A program made the translations under genes and the position numbers. DNA of 64,000 nucleotides from Algoriphagus antarcticus (GTDB lineage: Bacteria > Bacteroidota > Bacteroidia > Cytophagales > Cyclobacteriaceae): positions 96,188 to 160,187 of the forward strand of contig NZ_MSSW01000017.1 of the NCBI RefSeq assembly GCF_002150685.1, in the 5' to 3' direction. Shown here in pieces: positions 39,659 to 47,456 of the stretch. The stretch's first letter is position 1. Each line of letters begins with the position of its first letter. The notes beneath the pieces were generated by a model. It saw only the letters and a list, made by a program, of their open reading frames with translations, had not been told where the DNA came from and did no database searches.

Positions 39659-40657
39659 TCATTTTATGTTTTTGTAGATCAACCCCAATTGTATTCCTGT
39701 GTGTTTCTTTAAGTATGAGCCTTCACTGAATAATTCCTTTCCCAATGGGAGCAGCAAGACGGAACGTAAATGCATCTTACCCACTATCCTTAAATCAGTC
39801 CCCAAACCTGTTTTTAACGGGACTTGCGTCGGAGAAGGAATGACTGGCTCAATTCCGTTGTTGGAAATTTTTAGGCTGTATTCAGTAATCCAAAGAAAAT
39901 TCCTCGCAAAATCACGGACAAAAAACAGCTTGAGTCCTTCCAATTGCGTTTCTTGGTCCAAGCCAACTGAGACCCCTATGCCTGAGACAGACTTCTTTGA
40001 CAACGCATACCCCGCTTGGGAATGAAGTTCAGATTTACCGATTCCGGAAGGTGAAAATTGGATCAGCGCACCAAATTCAAGTCTTTCGTAAAATTTTTTA
40101 CCTTGCAACGAGTTTCTTCTGATAGCTTCCTGCGCTATCCGTGAGTCTAAGAGCTCCGCATACTTCTCTTTCTCGGAGGAAAGTTTCTGATGTGCATCAG
40201 TCAACTTTTCCTTCGGTATTGAAAAATTCATTTGAGTTAGTTTTTGACGAATTCTTTCAGCTTCCGCATCGGTCTCCAAACTGCTTAAAAATGATTCTTC
40301 CAAGCTTCTACTTTCCAACAATTCTCCCGCTCCTTGAGATTGAGCTTGACGTTCAAATTCGGACTCAAGTTTTAGAACAACTTTGGCTGTGTCTAATTGC
40401 ATTGAGTCCTTCATAAAATCGGGTTTTTGCAGTAAGCCCAGTTTTTCTTTCATCGACGAAAGATCGGATTTAGGTAACTTGATTTTTAAATCTGGAGTCA
40501 AGTGGGAATTGTTTGGCAAAACAGGTTTTTTTTGTTGACCAAGAGAAGGAATAGAATAAACGAGTAATGCTAGCACTGTTAAAAAAAGAAAACGCCTAAT
40601 GGAGGTTGAAGAACTCCCAAGCGAAAATGGACATTTAGCACTTTTTTTCTTATTCAT
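39659..40657 (-). CDS. Exported protein with likely outer-membrane barrel, first gene of RHS operon
   Basis: About 332 aa. It starts at MNKKKSAKCPFSLG and has a hydrophobic signal segment (RRFLFLTVLALLVYSIPSLG) followed by a long charged, helical stretch (residues 50-180, many E/K/L/Q, coiled-coil-like). The C-terminal third looks like amphipathic strands ending in KHTGIQLGLIYKNIK. A barrel with a periplasmic coiled coil would fit a surface anchor or export partner for the two RHS proteins downstream (gap 7 bp). Family not recognised. A start 13 codons upstream is possible. Confidence 0.6.
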   Translation of the reverse strand: MNKKKSAKCPFSLGSSSTSIRRFLFLTVLALLVYSIPSLGQQKKPVLPNNSHLTPDLKIKLPKSDLSSMKEKLGLLQKPDFMKDSMQLDTAKVVLKLESEFERQAQSQGAGELLESRSLEESFLSSLETDAEAERIRQKLTQMNFSIPKEKLTDAHQKLSSEKEKYAELLDSRIAQEAIRRNSLQGKKFYERLEFGALIQFSPSGIGKSELHSQAGYALSKKSVSGIGVSVGLDQETQLEGLKLFFVRDFARNFLWITEYSLKISNNGIEPVIPSPTQVPLKTGLGTDLRIVGKMHLRSVLLLPLGKELFSEGSYLKKHTGIQLGLIYKNIK

Positions 40658-40756
40658 TGAGTTGCAAAAAGGCTTCCTAGGATTAAAATGAATCACAAAA
40701 ATATGACCGGGTGCGTACTGTCCAGCATGAGGCTAAGCTCAGAAAAAATAGCATCC

Positions 40757-40786
40757 AAAAAAATACCCTATATAGGGTATTTTTTT
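40757..40786. terminator. Perfect palindrome with A/T flanks
   Basis: A fully self-complementary sequence of 30 bp: seven A, TACCCTATATAGGGTA, seven T. It could end transcription from either side or act as an operator. It lies 100 bp upstream of the RHS operon start. Confidence 0.5.
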
Positions 40787-41016
40787 ATTGTAATTTAATG
40801 TTTAAGCCAAATTATATTTGCATATAAACAGATATAATAGAATTATATAATTCATTTTCATGTATTCATTTCAAAAAAATCAGTTGAAATAATGAAGAAT
40901 TCCTGATTTTTTAGAAATTCTCGATTTTGTTTTATTTCTAGGATTTAGCTAAAAAAATAAAGCATTGTTCAAAGAAAAATTCAAAAGTGAATTAGTTTAG
41001 TTTAAATAAATATTTT

Positions 41017-41058
41017 TAGTAAAAATTACTAAAAATTGTTTTTTAGTAATTTTTACTA
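41017..41058. repeat. 19-bp inverted repeat with 4-nt loop
   Basis: The left arm at 41017-41035 pairs exactly with the right arm at 41040-41058 (AGTAAAAATTACTAAAAA and its complement) around TTGT. Within each arm, AGTAAAAATTACT is itself nearly palindromic, so the motif AGTAA/TTACT occurs four times. It may be an operator or the relic of a small inverted-repeat element. Confidence 0.55.
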
Positions 41059-41659
41059 GTTTTAAAGGCTTCCATAAATAATCAGACCTTAAGACTGATG
41101 TAAACCTCCCATGTAACCGAGTATAACTTGATCGATTAATTCATATCAAAAACGTAAAATGAACTCCTTGAAATGAATAATATGCATCTATAAACGAAAG
41201 TATAAAGACATATTCATAGATTTCTTTCTATGGGCTTATAACAAACAATCTGATTACAGTTTTCAGCAATTTGTCAATCAATGCGTGACCCTAATCAATT
41301 CCGGATGAAAAAAAGAAAAGAAATTCGATGAGTAGCTTCGAGAATCTGCTTTTTAAAAAATATAAGGGGAATTCATTGAAGTAGTGGAAATCGAACTTTT
41401 CGTGTGTTTTTTTACCCTATTGGATTAAACCGTTAGGGATTGTAATGGAAAATGCGTTTGATTTCTAGTAATCTAATGTCTTTTTGAGATATACGGTAGA
41501 ATAAAGTACCATCACCGAGCCAAAACAGAATTACAAAAATATTGACCTTTTATATATTTTTATATAATTACATATTTACTCATTTAAATTTTTACTTGAT
41601 AATATTTGGAATTTAAATCATAAATCCGTAAAATGTAGTTCAACCAAATCAAACTGCTC

Positions 41660-41860
41660 ATGTGGTCAACAATCAAATTTTTAGGAACAGTATTTATTAG
41701 CTTTATAGCTATGATTGGAGCATTGGGAGCAGAAAATCCTTTTCCTCTTTTTGCTGTAGCTTGGGGAATTTGGATTCTCTACATCTTGAGCATACGGGCA
41801 AAAAGAGAAAAGAAACTAGAGAAAGAGCGTCTGATTAGAGAAATACTCGATAAGCTTTAG
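41660..41860 (+). CDS. Small membrane protein (copy B)
   Basis: A 66-aa protein almost identical to the one at 28334-28534 (MWSTIKFLGTVFISFIAMIG start, charged tail REKKLEKERLIREIL). The differences are conservative, so the gene appears to be under selection in both copies. It has two membrane segments; function unknown. Confidence 0.65.
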   Translation: MWSTIKFLGTVFISFIAMIGALGAENPFPLFAVAWGIWILYILSIRAKREKKLEKERLIREILDKL

Positions 41861-42069
41861 AAGCCAAAAAGAAACTTCAGCGAAGCGAAAGATCCTAGAA
41901 GAAAAAAGCATATAGAACCAAAGCTAACAAGCCTAAAGCCCATTCTGGAAAGAAAGGGCTTTTTCAGGTGTGCGGTTTGGACCAGAGAAAGTAAAAATCC
42001 AGTTCCAAGAAATAAGGTGACAATCAGCAGTGGCTGTAACATAATATCAGGTTCAATTATTTGAATCAA
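41857..42069 (-). CDS. Small membrane protein, convergent (copy B)
   Basis: A 70-aa protein equivalent to 28531-28743, with two hydrophobic segments. It keeps its full length and differs mostly by conservative changes. In this copy the group II intron lies between it and ardC. Confidence 0.55.
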   Translation of the reverse strand: MIQIIEPDIMLQPLLIVTLFLGTGFLLSLVQTAHLKKPFLSRMGFRLVSFGSICFFLLGSFASLKFLFGF

Positions 42070-42115
42070 GCAAAAGCTAAGTTACAATAAACCATCATTC
42101 AATAATCGAGTAGGA

Positions 42116-42180
42116 AGATAGGGGTTAATCCCCTATCTGTCCTCTCACACCACCGTACGTACCGTTCGGTATACGGCGGT
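42116..42180 (-). ncRNA. Group II intron domains V and VI
   Basis: On the minus strand, 42180-42149 folds as domain V: CCGCCGTAT pairs with the ACGTACGGTGGT arm, enclosing an ACCGAACGGT hairpin. Next, 42138-42116 forms a perfect 9-bp stem (AGATAGGGG with CCCCTATCT, loop of five), the domain VI position, 11 nt before the intron end. The reverse transcriptase stop codon lies just 4 nt upstream of domain V. Confidence 0.75.
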
Positions 42181-42183
42181 TTG

Positions 42184-43461
42184 TTAAAATAATGATGGCT
42201 GTGTTTCATTAGTCAGCCGTTGATAAGTGTTGGAAAACCCTGTATATCCCTGCTTTGTAAAATACGCATTGTTCAGGGTCGTACTCAGTATCGGACTATG
42301 TGCCACTCGGCAGTACCATTTACTACTGTTTCCCCATTCAAACGACTTTTGCCTGTTTGCTTTCAATTTCAACAAATTCAAAGTTCTTGTCTTGCACTTC
42401 TTCCATTCCTTCCACAAGCCCATGCGTAATCTTACCCTTACGCACGCATCAAGAGTTCGCATAGCTGACTTGGCGTTCGCTATCCGGAAGTAACTCACCC
42501 AGCCTTGGATCAGTGAGCCAAGTTTTACTATTTTCTCTCTGGTGTTACTCCCATTATTCCGCCTGGTGATTGCCTTGCTTTTCTCCTTGATCCGCTCCAT
42601 GGACTTCTTGGCAATACGTACTGACCAGTTCCCTGCATCTTTATAGAAGCTGAAACCCAGTAACGTACTCTCTGATGGATGACTGACCTTACTCTTCGCT
42701 TTGTTTACTTTTAACTTCAAGCTATTCTCTAGGTACTTCGTGATATTCCTCAGCACGCGATGTGCTGATTTTTCACTCTTTACATAGATGCTGCAGTCAT
42801 CTGCATATCTCACAAAACTCAACCCTCTTCTAGCTAACTCTTTATCCAGTTCGTCTAGTAGAATATTCGATAGCAATGGGCTCAGGGGGCTACCTTGCGG
42901 TGTGCCTTCCAGTCGCTGACTCACTACTCCTGCTTCCATTACGCCGCTGCGAAAGTAGGCACGAATAAGACCTAATGTGGCTTTGTCCGTGACCTTGAGC
43001 ATCAGAAGACTCATCAGTTTGTCGTGGTTCACCTGATCGAAGAACTTTTCCAGATCAAGTTCTATCACATAAACATTCCCTTCATTAAGAAAGGTCTGTG
43101 CCTGTAATACGGCCTGATGGGCATTCTTACTCGGGCGAAAACCATAACTGAAGGCCGAAAAGAAGGGCTCGTAGTATTGAGCTAACCAAATGCTGATCGA
43201 CTGTTGGAGCAACCGATCTACTACCGTGGGTATTCCCAACATTCTTACCCCTCCCTGTGGTTTGGGTATCTCTACCTTTTGTACAGGGCTTGGCTTGTAC
43301 TTGCCTGACAGTACTTCCTTGCGTAAGTCTTGGTAGTGGGTGCTTAGGTAGTCACGAAGTTCATCGGTCTGCATACCGTCCACACCCCCCACCCCCTTGT
43401 TGCGTTCTACCTGCAAAAGGGATCTTTCAATCATACGCCTGTCCATAATTCTATCCAGCAT
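42184..43461 (-). CDS. ltrA: Group II intron reverse transcriptase/maturase
   Basis: A 425-aa reverse transcriptase. RT motifs include LDLEKFFD (catalytic Asp-136), GTPQGSPLSPLLSNI (187-201) and YADD (219-222), followed by thumb and maturase X domain parts (GWVSYFRIANAKSAM). There is no C-terminal endonuclease (HNH) domain, as in class C maturases. It is responsible for intron splicing and retrohoming by target-primed reverse transcription. It is apparently intact and lies inside intron domain IV. Confidence 0.93.
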   Translation of the reverse strand: MLDRIMDRRMIERSLLQVERNKGVGGVDGMQTDELRDYLSTHYQDLRKEVLSGKYKPSPVQKVEIPKPQGGVRMLGIPTVVDRLLQQSISIWLAQYYEPFFSAFSYGFRPSKNAHQAVLQAQTFLNEGNVYVIELDLEKFFDQVNHDKLMSLLMLKVTDKATLGLIRAYFRSGVMEAGVVSQRLEGTPQGSPLSPLLSNILLDELDKELARRGLSFVRYADDCSIYVKSEKSAHRVLRNITKYLENSLKLKVNKAKSKVSHPSESTLLGFSFYKDAGNWSVRIAKKSMERIKEKSKAITRRNNGSNTREKIVKLGSLIQGWVSYFRIANAKSAMRTLDACVRVRLRMGLWKEWKKCKTRTLNLLKLKANRQKSFEWGNSSKWYCRVAHSPILSTTLNNAYFTKQGYTGFSNTYQRLTNETQPSLF

Positions 43462-44073
43462 CCTCCTTGACTTTTTGACTCACAGGGGCACTCCCTTACT
43501 GGTTCACTGATCGGCTAAGCTCCTTTTGCATGCTACTTTCGGGTTCCGCCCTATCCTCCTGCAAACAGTTCTCTTACGTGGTTCGGCTTTTTGCTTTCTC
43601 TGTAAAACATCGTAATTCGTTCCCTTACTTTAACATTCAGCCCTTCGGTCTTTTCGTGAGACTTCCCTGTATTTGTTTGGTGACAGGACTCGTTTCTTAC
43701 CTACTATGGCGTCTGCTGACTTCTGAAAATACCGAAGTACATCACTATACTCATTTATCAGTTGGGTATGCTAAAAAAAAATACCCACGATATACTCTCA
43801 GATCTCTCAGGGTAAGATCATTCGCTTTCTGTTCATGTAGCCTCTCCATTTACGTAGCTGTGTTCTGTGCAGTATAGGGCTTCTGTTTCTTTTGCAACAT
43901 CACCCACACAGCCCCGCCTTATATGAAGTTTCTGTTCGTAGGCTCAAACATTTGCCGCCAGCTTCCTTCAGATTCGCAGTCGCCCGCGACACCCTTGCTA
44001 TTGGCTAACGATAAGTACTGCAACTCTCGTTTGGGACTTTCACCCTAGAGCGTTATGACCATGCCTGACACAC

Positions 44074-44097
44074 AAAAAAGGGGATTTAATCCTCCCC
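44074..44097 (-). terminator. Terminator of ardC copy B, intron target
   Basis: The same hairpin and six-T run as at 28778-28801. The intron begins at the base directly after the last T. Confidence 0.7.
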
Positions 44098-44991
44098 TTC
44101 TGATTCAATTCCGAGAATATAATTGGCTGCTTGATGCGCTTTTTGGGCGGCATAGATCAGCATTTTAGGATCATCCTGCAAAGGCTTCAACCATCCTTTC
44201 ATGTAAGCCAAGGAATTCTTGAAATTGGCATCTTTGATTCCTGCGAATGCATTCAAATAGCTAGCTCCCATTTCTGCAATTAATTCCTCTTTTGAATATT
44301 CAATCGAGCCAAAACCAACTAAATCGGATCTTTCAGAAAATCGGCCTAACCTCTTTTCATGTCCTGTTGAGTGGATCATTTCATGAAAAAGAATGGAGTA
44401 AAATTGCTCGTCTCCTTTGAAAGCTTCCTTATCAGGCATATTGATAAAGTCATTTACAGGGCTATAAAAAGCTTCATTGCCTTCATGCACAATATTTGGG
44501 CAATCGGCATAACCTGAAATAATAGACTCACAAGTCTCGATTGGTGAGAAAACTCTTTCATCAGACTCTTCGATTGAAAAATCAACTCCTTCTATTTGAT
44601 CGATGTTGAAAACTGTCCAGATAAACGGAGTAAACTTTCTTCCAAAAACTTTCTCATTCTCACCTTCATTGTTTTTGCTTTCACCTTTGACAAATTTGGA
44701 GATTTTCCAGAATACAACCTTGGTGCCTTTTTCGTTCTTTTTCACATTTCCACCCAACTGCTTTGCCTGCTTATAGGTCAGAAAATAAGGAGTACTGAAT
44801 TTTTTAGAAGAAGTCACCCAAGCAAGCCAAAGCGAATTAAAGCCTAAATAAGGACGATCTGAAGCATAATTTTTAGGTGAATTTTTAGGGTTCCACACGT
44901 TCTCCCAAGTAAGATTTTCATTTTGGATTCCCTCTATGATTTCGTTTGTTACGGTTTCCGCTAGTTTGTTGAAGTTTTCCTAAGCATTCAT
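44086..44991 (-). pseudogene. ArdC-like antirestriction gene with early amber codon (copy B)
   Basis: The sequence is colinear with the intact 301-aa copy A, including the HEMIHSTGHEKRLGR zinc site. The start codon at 44991 is followed by Asn, Ala and then TAG at 44982-44980, where copy A has TGG (Trp-4). A GTG at 44898 could restart translation for 270 aa (MWNPKNSPKNY), losing the N-terminal edge of the ssDNA-binding domain. It is therefore either a recent pseudogene or a truncated protein. Few other differences from copy A suggest the loss is recent. Confidence 0.8.
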
Positions 44992-45581
44992 AGTACGATT
45001 AATTTCAATTGTTTTACCGAAATAGTTAATTGAAATTCAGTCATATAAAAACCCATCATATCCAAGGATATTAGGAAGTTCGACCCGACACTAGACCCAA
45101 GATTTTCCCCTAACACAAGGGGCAGATTTTTGGGAGTGATGGGCGATATGTAGGAGTGTTGTGACATTTTTTTTATCCACTGGTATTGAGGTTCTGACCG
45201 ACATGCAACCCACAGAGGGTGGTTCTGCATATGGCAAAAGGCTGGGAGGAAAACTGGGAGGTAGTCCGTAGGAGACCCCGTTTTTAGCTCAGGGCGGAGC
45301 GCACTTTTGAACACTGCAGGTTCGCACTCAACCTTTGCTTTGTCGTGTAATACACTCACATATCAAGGCATTAGGAGAAAAAAATGGAACGGAACGATTA
45401 CCGCCGGGAACGGAGCAAAATTCCTTTGGGAGCGTTATATAAATCAAAAAAGGCTTGTCCCCCTAAAGTTGGTTAGGAGCAGTGTTCAACCGTAAGGCCT
45501 TCTCGAGTCCCAAGCTTGCCGGGACTCGAATAAAGGCTAAGTGAGGAGGAACTCTGCCCGCGGGAAGTGAAAGGACTCTCC
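44992..45581 (-). other. Conserved leader region upstream of ardC copy B
   Basis: The counterpart of 29696-30300, highly similar over most of its length and ending where the IS256-type element enters. The first 60 bp next to ardC differ from copy A; the block containing TTCTGACCGACATGCAACCC is kept. There is no convincing gene. The similarity resumes at 46864 behind the IS. Confidence 0.5.
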
Positions 45582-46855
45582 GATTTAATGGTCAAAAATA
45601 GTTGGTAAAACTCGTGTAAGACATTGATTTACTGTCTTTTGAAACAACCTTATTGAAAGTCATTTCAATAAGGTTGTATTGTTTTATGGAAAAGTCAAAA
45701 AAAAAGGTGTTGGGCATGTGGCTTTCTAGACTCAATCAAGTGGGGAAAGCAAGGTGGCAAGCAGCGATATAAATGTAAAAACTGCGGGATTCTCTTTACC
45801 GGTTCGAATCCCTAGGTGACCAAGTCCAACCAATTTATATGGTTTGAAAAGTGGGTTATCGGCAAGCAAACATTAGAGCAGTTGGTTTTTCTCACAGGGT
45901 ACAGTAAAAGTACCATTCAGCGGCTGTTCAAAGGCTATTTGAAGGAGCCTCCGAAGTTGAGTGTTTACCCCTCTGAGCGTGTAAACCTGATCATTGACGG
46001 CACTTATTTCACCAACGACTTGTGTCTGATTCTGTATCGAGACAACACCGTTAAGTTTACCCAGCTCTATCGTTTCAGTAGCGGAGAACGGTATGAGGAG
46101 CTGAAGGAAGACCTGGAAAATCTGTTGGCCCTTGGTGTTCAGATTGAGTCCATCACCTGTGATGGTCACCGGGCTCTACTAAGAGCGGTCAAGAAAGTTT
46201 GCCCCGATGTGACCCTTCAGCGATGTGTGATCCATGTCCAGCGTATGTGCAGAATATGGCTTTCCAGTAAACCAAAGAGCATTGCTGGTCAGGAACTTCG
46301 AAGAATCATCTCTACACTGCATCTGATCCGTACCCAACAGCAGCTCAGCTTTTGGCTGTTGGATCTGGCCAATTGGGATGCCGGCCATCATGAGTTTGTA
46401 CATGAGAAAACCGTCAACCCCACAACGGGAAAATACTGGTATAAACATAAGCTGTTGAAGTGTTCCTTCTCTGTAATCATGAGCGCTCTGCCCAATTTGT
46501 TTCACTATCTGGACAACCCAAAAATCCCCAAATCAACAAACGGACTGGAGTCCTTCTTCGGACATTTAAAAAACAATCTGAATGTCCATAGGGGACTATC
46601 GTACGCAAACAGGAAAAGCTTTTTGAGATGGTATCTGTACTTTAATCAACTAAATAACAGGTTTTCCAAGCCATGAAACAAGAAGAATGAAGCATGAAAA
46701 AAAGGGCCCCGAAAAAACGAAGCCCTTCCATTCCACTTGACAGATTTTATTGCTGGTAAGTTGCTCCTCAGCAGAGCTTAAGTCCTCTTCAAATCTGTCG
46801 CAAATTATAATGAATATTTAAACCAAAGTCACCAACTATTTTTGACCACATTACC
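45582..46855 (+). mobile_element. IS256-type insertion sequence (Zn-binding variant)
   Basis: A 1274-bp element. The ends share an 18-bp inverted repeat core, TGGTCAAAAATAGTTGGT (45589-45606 and the complement at 46831-46848), in a 25-bp imperfect terminal repeat. It is flanked by the 8-bp direct repeat GACTCTCC (45574-45581 and 46856-46863), a typical target duplication. Copy A of the module shows the site without the IS. Confidence 0.88.
45816..46676 (+). CDS. IS256-type transposase, Zn-binding variant, N-terminus split off
   Basis: A 286-aa transposase core with a DDE-like arrangement: LIIDGTYF, SITCDGHRALLRA and NGLESFFGHLK. It starts at GTG directly after a TAG. Upstream, in the same frame as this gene, lies a zinc ribbon (CWACGF then KCKNCGILFTGSNP), which in the family is the N-terminus of the protein. 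It is cut off here by that TAG (45813-45815). Its own ATG at 45686 is out of frame with it at an A9 tract (45697-45705). The protein is probably inactive unless these lesions are sequencing errors or the site frameshifts. Confidence 0.7.
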   Translation: MTKSNQFIWFEKWVIGKQTLEQLVFLTGYSKSTIQRLFKGYLKEPPKLSVYPSERVNLIIDGTYFTNDLCLILYRDNTVKFTQLYRFSSGERYEELKEDLENLLALGVQIESITCDGHRALLRAVKKVCPDVTLQRCVIHVQRMCRIWLSSKPKSIAGQELRRIISTLHLIRTQQQLSFWLLDLANWDAGHHEFVHEKTVNPTTGKYWYKHKLLKCSFSVIMSALPNLFHYLDNPKIPKSTNGLESFFGHLKNNLNVHRGLSYANRKSFLRWYLYFNQLNNRFSKP

Positions 46856-46965
46856 GACTCTCCCAAAGTGAAGAGAGGGAAGTTGTCATTTGAAAAATGG
46901 TGCTGACAGATCGAAACTCAGGGAGTGGGCGAAACGGTGAAACGGCTTAGGGATAGAATCGGAAG

Positions 46966-47095
46966 ATCTACCCCTTCCGGATCCATCATCAATACCACTG
47001 TGTAATTGCCCAGTTCCAGATAAGAGGCTTGCAAACCTGTTTTGAATACGATACCAAGCGAACTTCGATGATTCTGCAAATATCGAACTCCATTT
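46966..47095 (-). pseudogene. Decayed RHS core fragment
   Basis: On the minus strand the reading QASYLELGNYTVVLMMDPEG matches the RHS core end of the intact protein (ASPYLAMGNNPVMMVDPDG), with nucleotide similarity running a little further upstream (CAAAACaGgTTTGC). No longer frame exists. It abuts the end of copy B of the ardC module, and is evidence for a third RHS gene that was deleted. Confidence 0.55.
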
Positions 47096-47125
47096 TATAT
47101 GCGATCAAACAATCACAATAGCTAA

Positions 47126-47449
47126 TTACTTTAGCTTGATTAATTCACTTTTTTTGAATTGAAAATCAATTAGTTTTAATTTTGATATTCTTTGCTCAAT
47201 GTAAACCTTATAAAAAAAATCATATCCAATTCTCGCCATTCTTCTTTTATTGAAATAGAGAGTGTAACAAAATACTCCCACTTGCCAAACGTTGTCGTTT
47301 TTATCCAATAGTAAAGGATTTAGATATTCTCCTGCCAAACTTTGACTTTTCATTAAGTACCATTCCGCTTTATAGTTTTCTCTAATATGTTCACCAACGG
47401 CGAACAACCAAAGCATAAAGCCAATATCCGATTTTTTCATTTTCTTCAT
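47126..47449 (-). CDS. 107-aa protein of unknown function, orphan immunity candidate
   Basis: A soluble 107-aa protein beginning MKKMKKSDIGFMLWLFAVGE with a basic C-terminus (KLKLIDFQFKKSELIKLK). The frame is open further upstream to 47656, but that part is antisense to the ISL3 transposase and comes from the IS, so the start is the ATG at 47449-47447. That ATG lies exactly at the ISL3 target site, meaning the IS sits just in front of the gene and removes its natural leader. Its place among RHS remnants makes an immunity role possible but unproven. Confidence 0.45.
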   Translation of the reverse strand: MKKMKKSDIGFMLWLFAVGEHIRENYKAEWYLMKSQSLAGEYLNPLLLDKNDNVWQVGVFCYTLYFNKRRMARIGYDFFYKVYIEQRISKLKLIDFQFKKSELIKLK

Positions 47450-47456
47450 GAAAAAT

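Larger units (their letters stand above)
40658..41544. other. AT-rich intergenic region with two hairpins
   Basis: About 890 bp without a credible gene upstream of the RHS operon. It holds the palindrome at 40757-40786 and the strong hairpin at 41017-41058. Otherwise it is AT-rich sequence that would contain the RHS operon promoter; I cannot assign one confidently. Confidence 0.5.
42105..44073 (-). mobile_element. Group II intron with its own reverse transcriptase
   Basis: A 1969-bp intron on the minus strand. The 5' end is GTGTG (minus-strand reading of 44073-44069), followed by the typical GGGTGAAAGTCCC of domain I at about 44044-44031. The 3' end is CTCGAT, matching the AY rule. Comparison with copy A gives the empty site: six T then ATTGAATG. 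One T of ambiguity remains at the 3' junction (42104 or 42105). It sits immediately behind the terminator hairpin and T run of ardC copy B, the site preference known for class C introns. Domains V and VI are annotated separately. It encodes a maturase without a visible HNH endonuclease domain. Confidence 0.9.
41545..46965. repeat. ardC module, copy B, interrupted by an intron and an IS
   Basis: A second copy of the 28225-30440 module in the same orientation. The two copies correspond gene by gene (66-aa, 70-aa, ardC, leader). Copy B has a group II intron at 42105-44073, an IS256-type element at 45582-46855 and an amber codon early in ardC. The two copies bracket the RHS operon, so recombination between them would delete it. 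Outer ends are approximate. Confidence 0.8.

Noticed and set aside
43530..43877. 115-codon plus-strand frame
   Set aside because: It runs opposite to the structured RNA domains of the group II intron and is not a maturase or other known protein.
45798..45812. GGTTCGAATCCCT inside the IS256-type element, matching the tRNA-Ser T-arm; possible attachment site
   Set aside because: The bases belong to the zinc-ribbon coding part (GSNP) of the transposase, and the T-arm sequence is generic, so a chance match is likelier.
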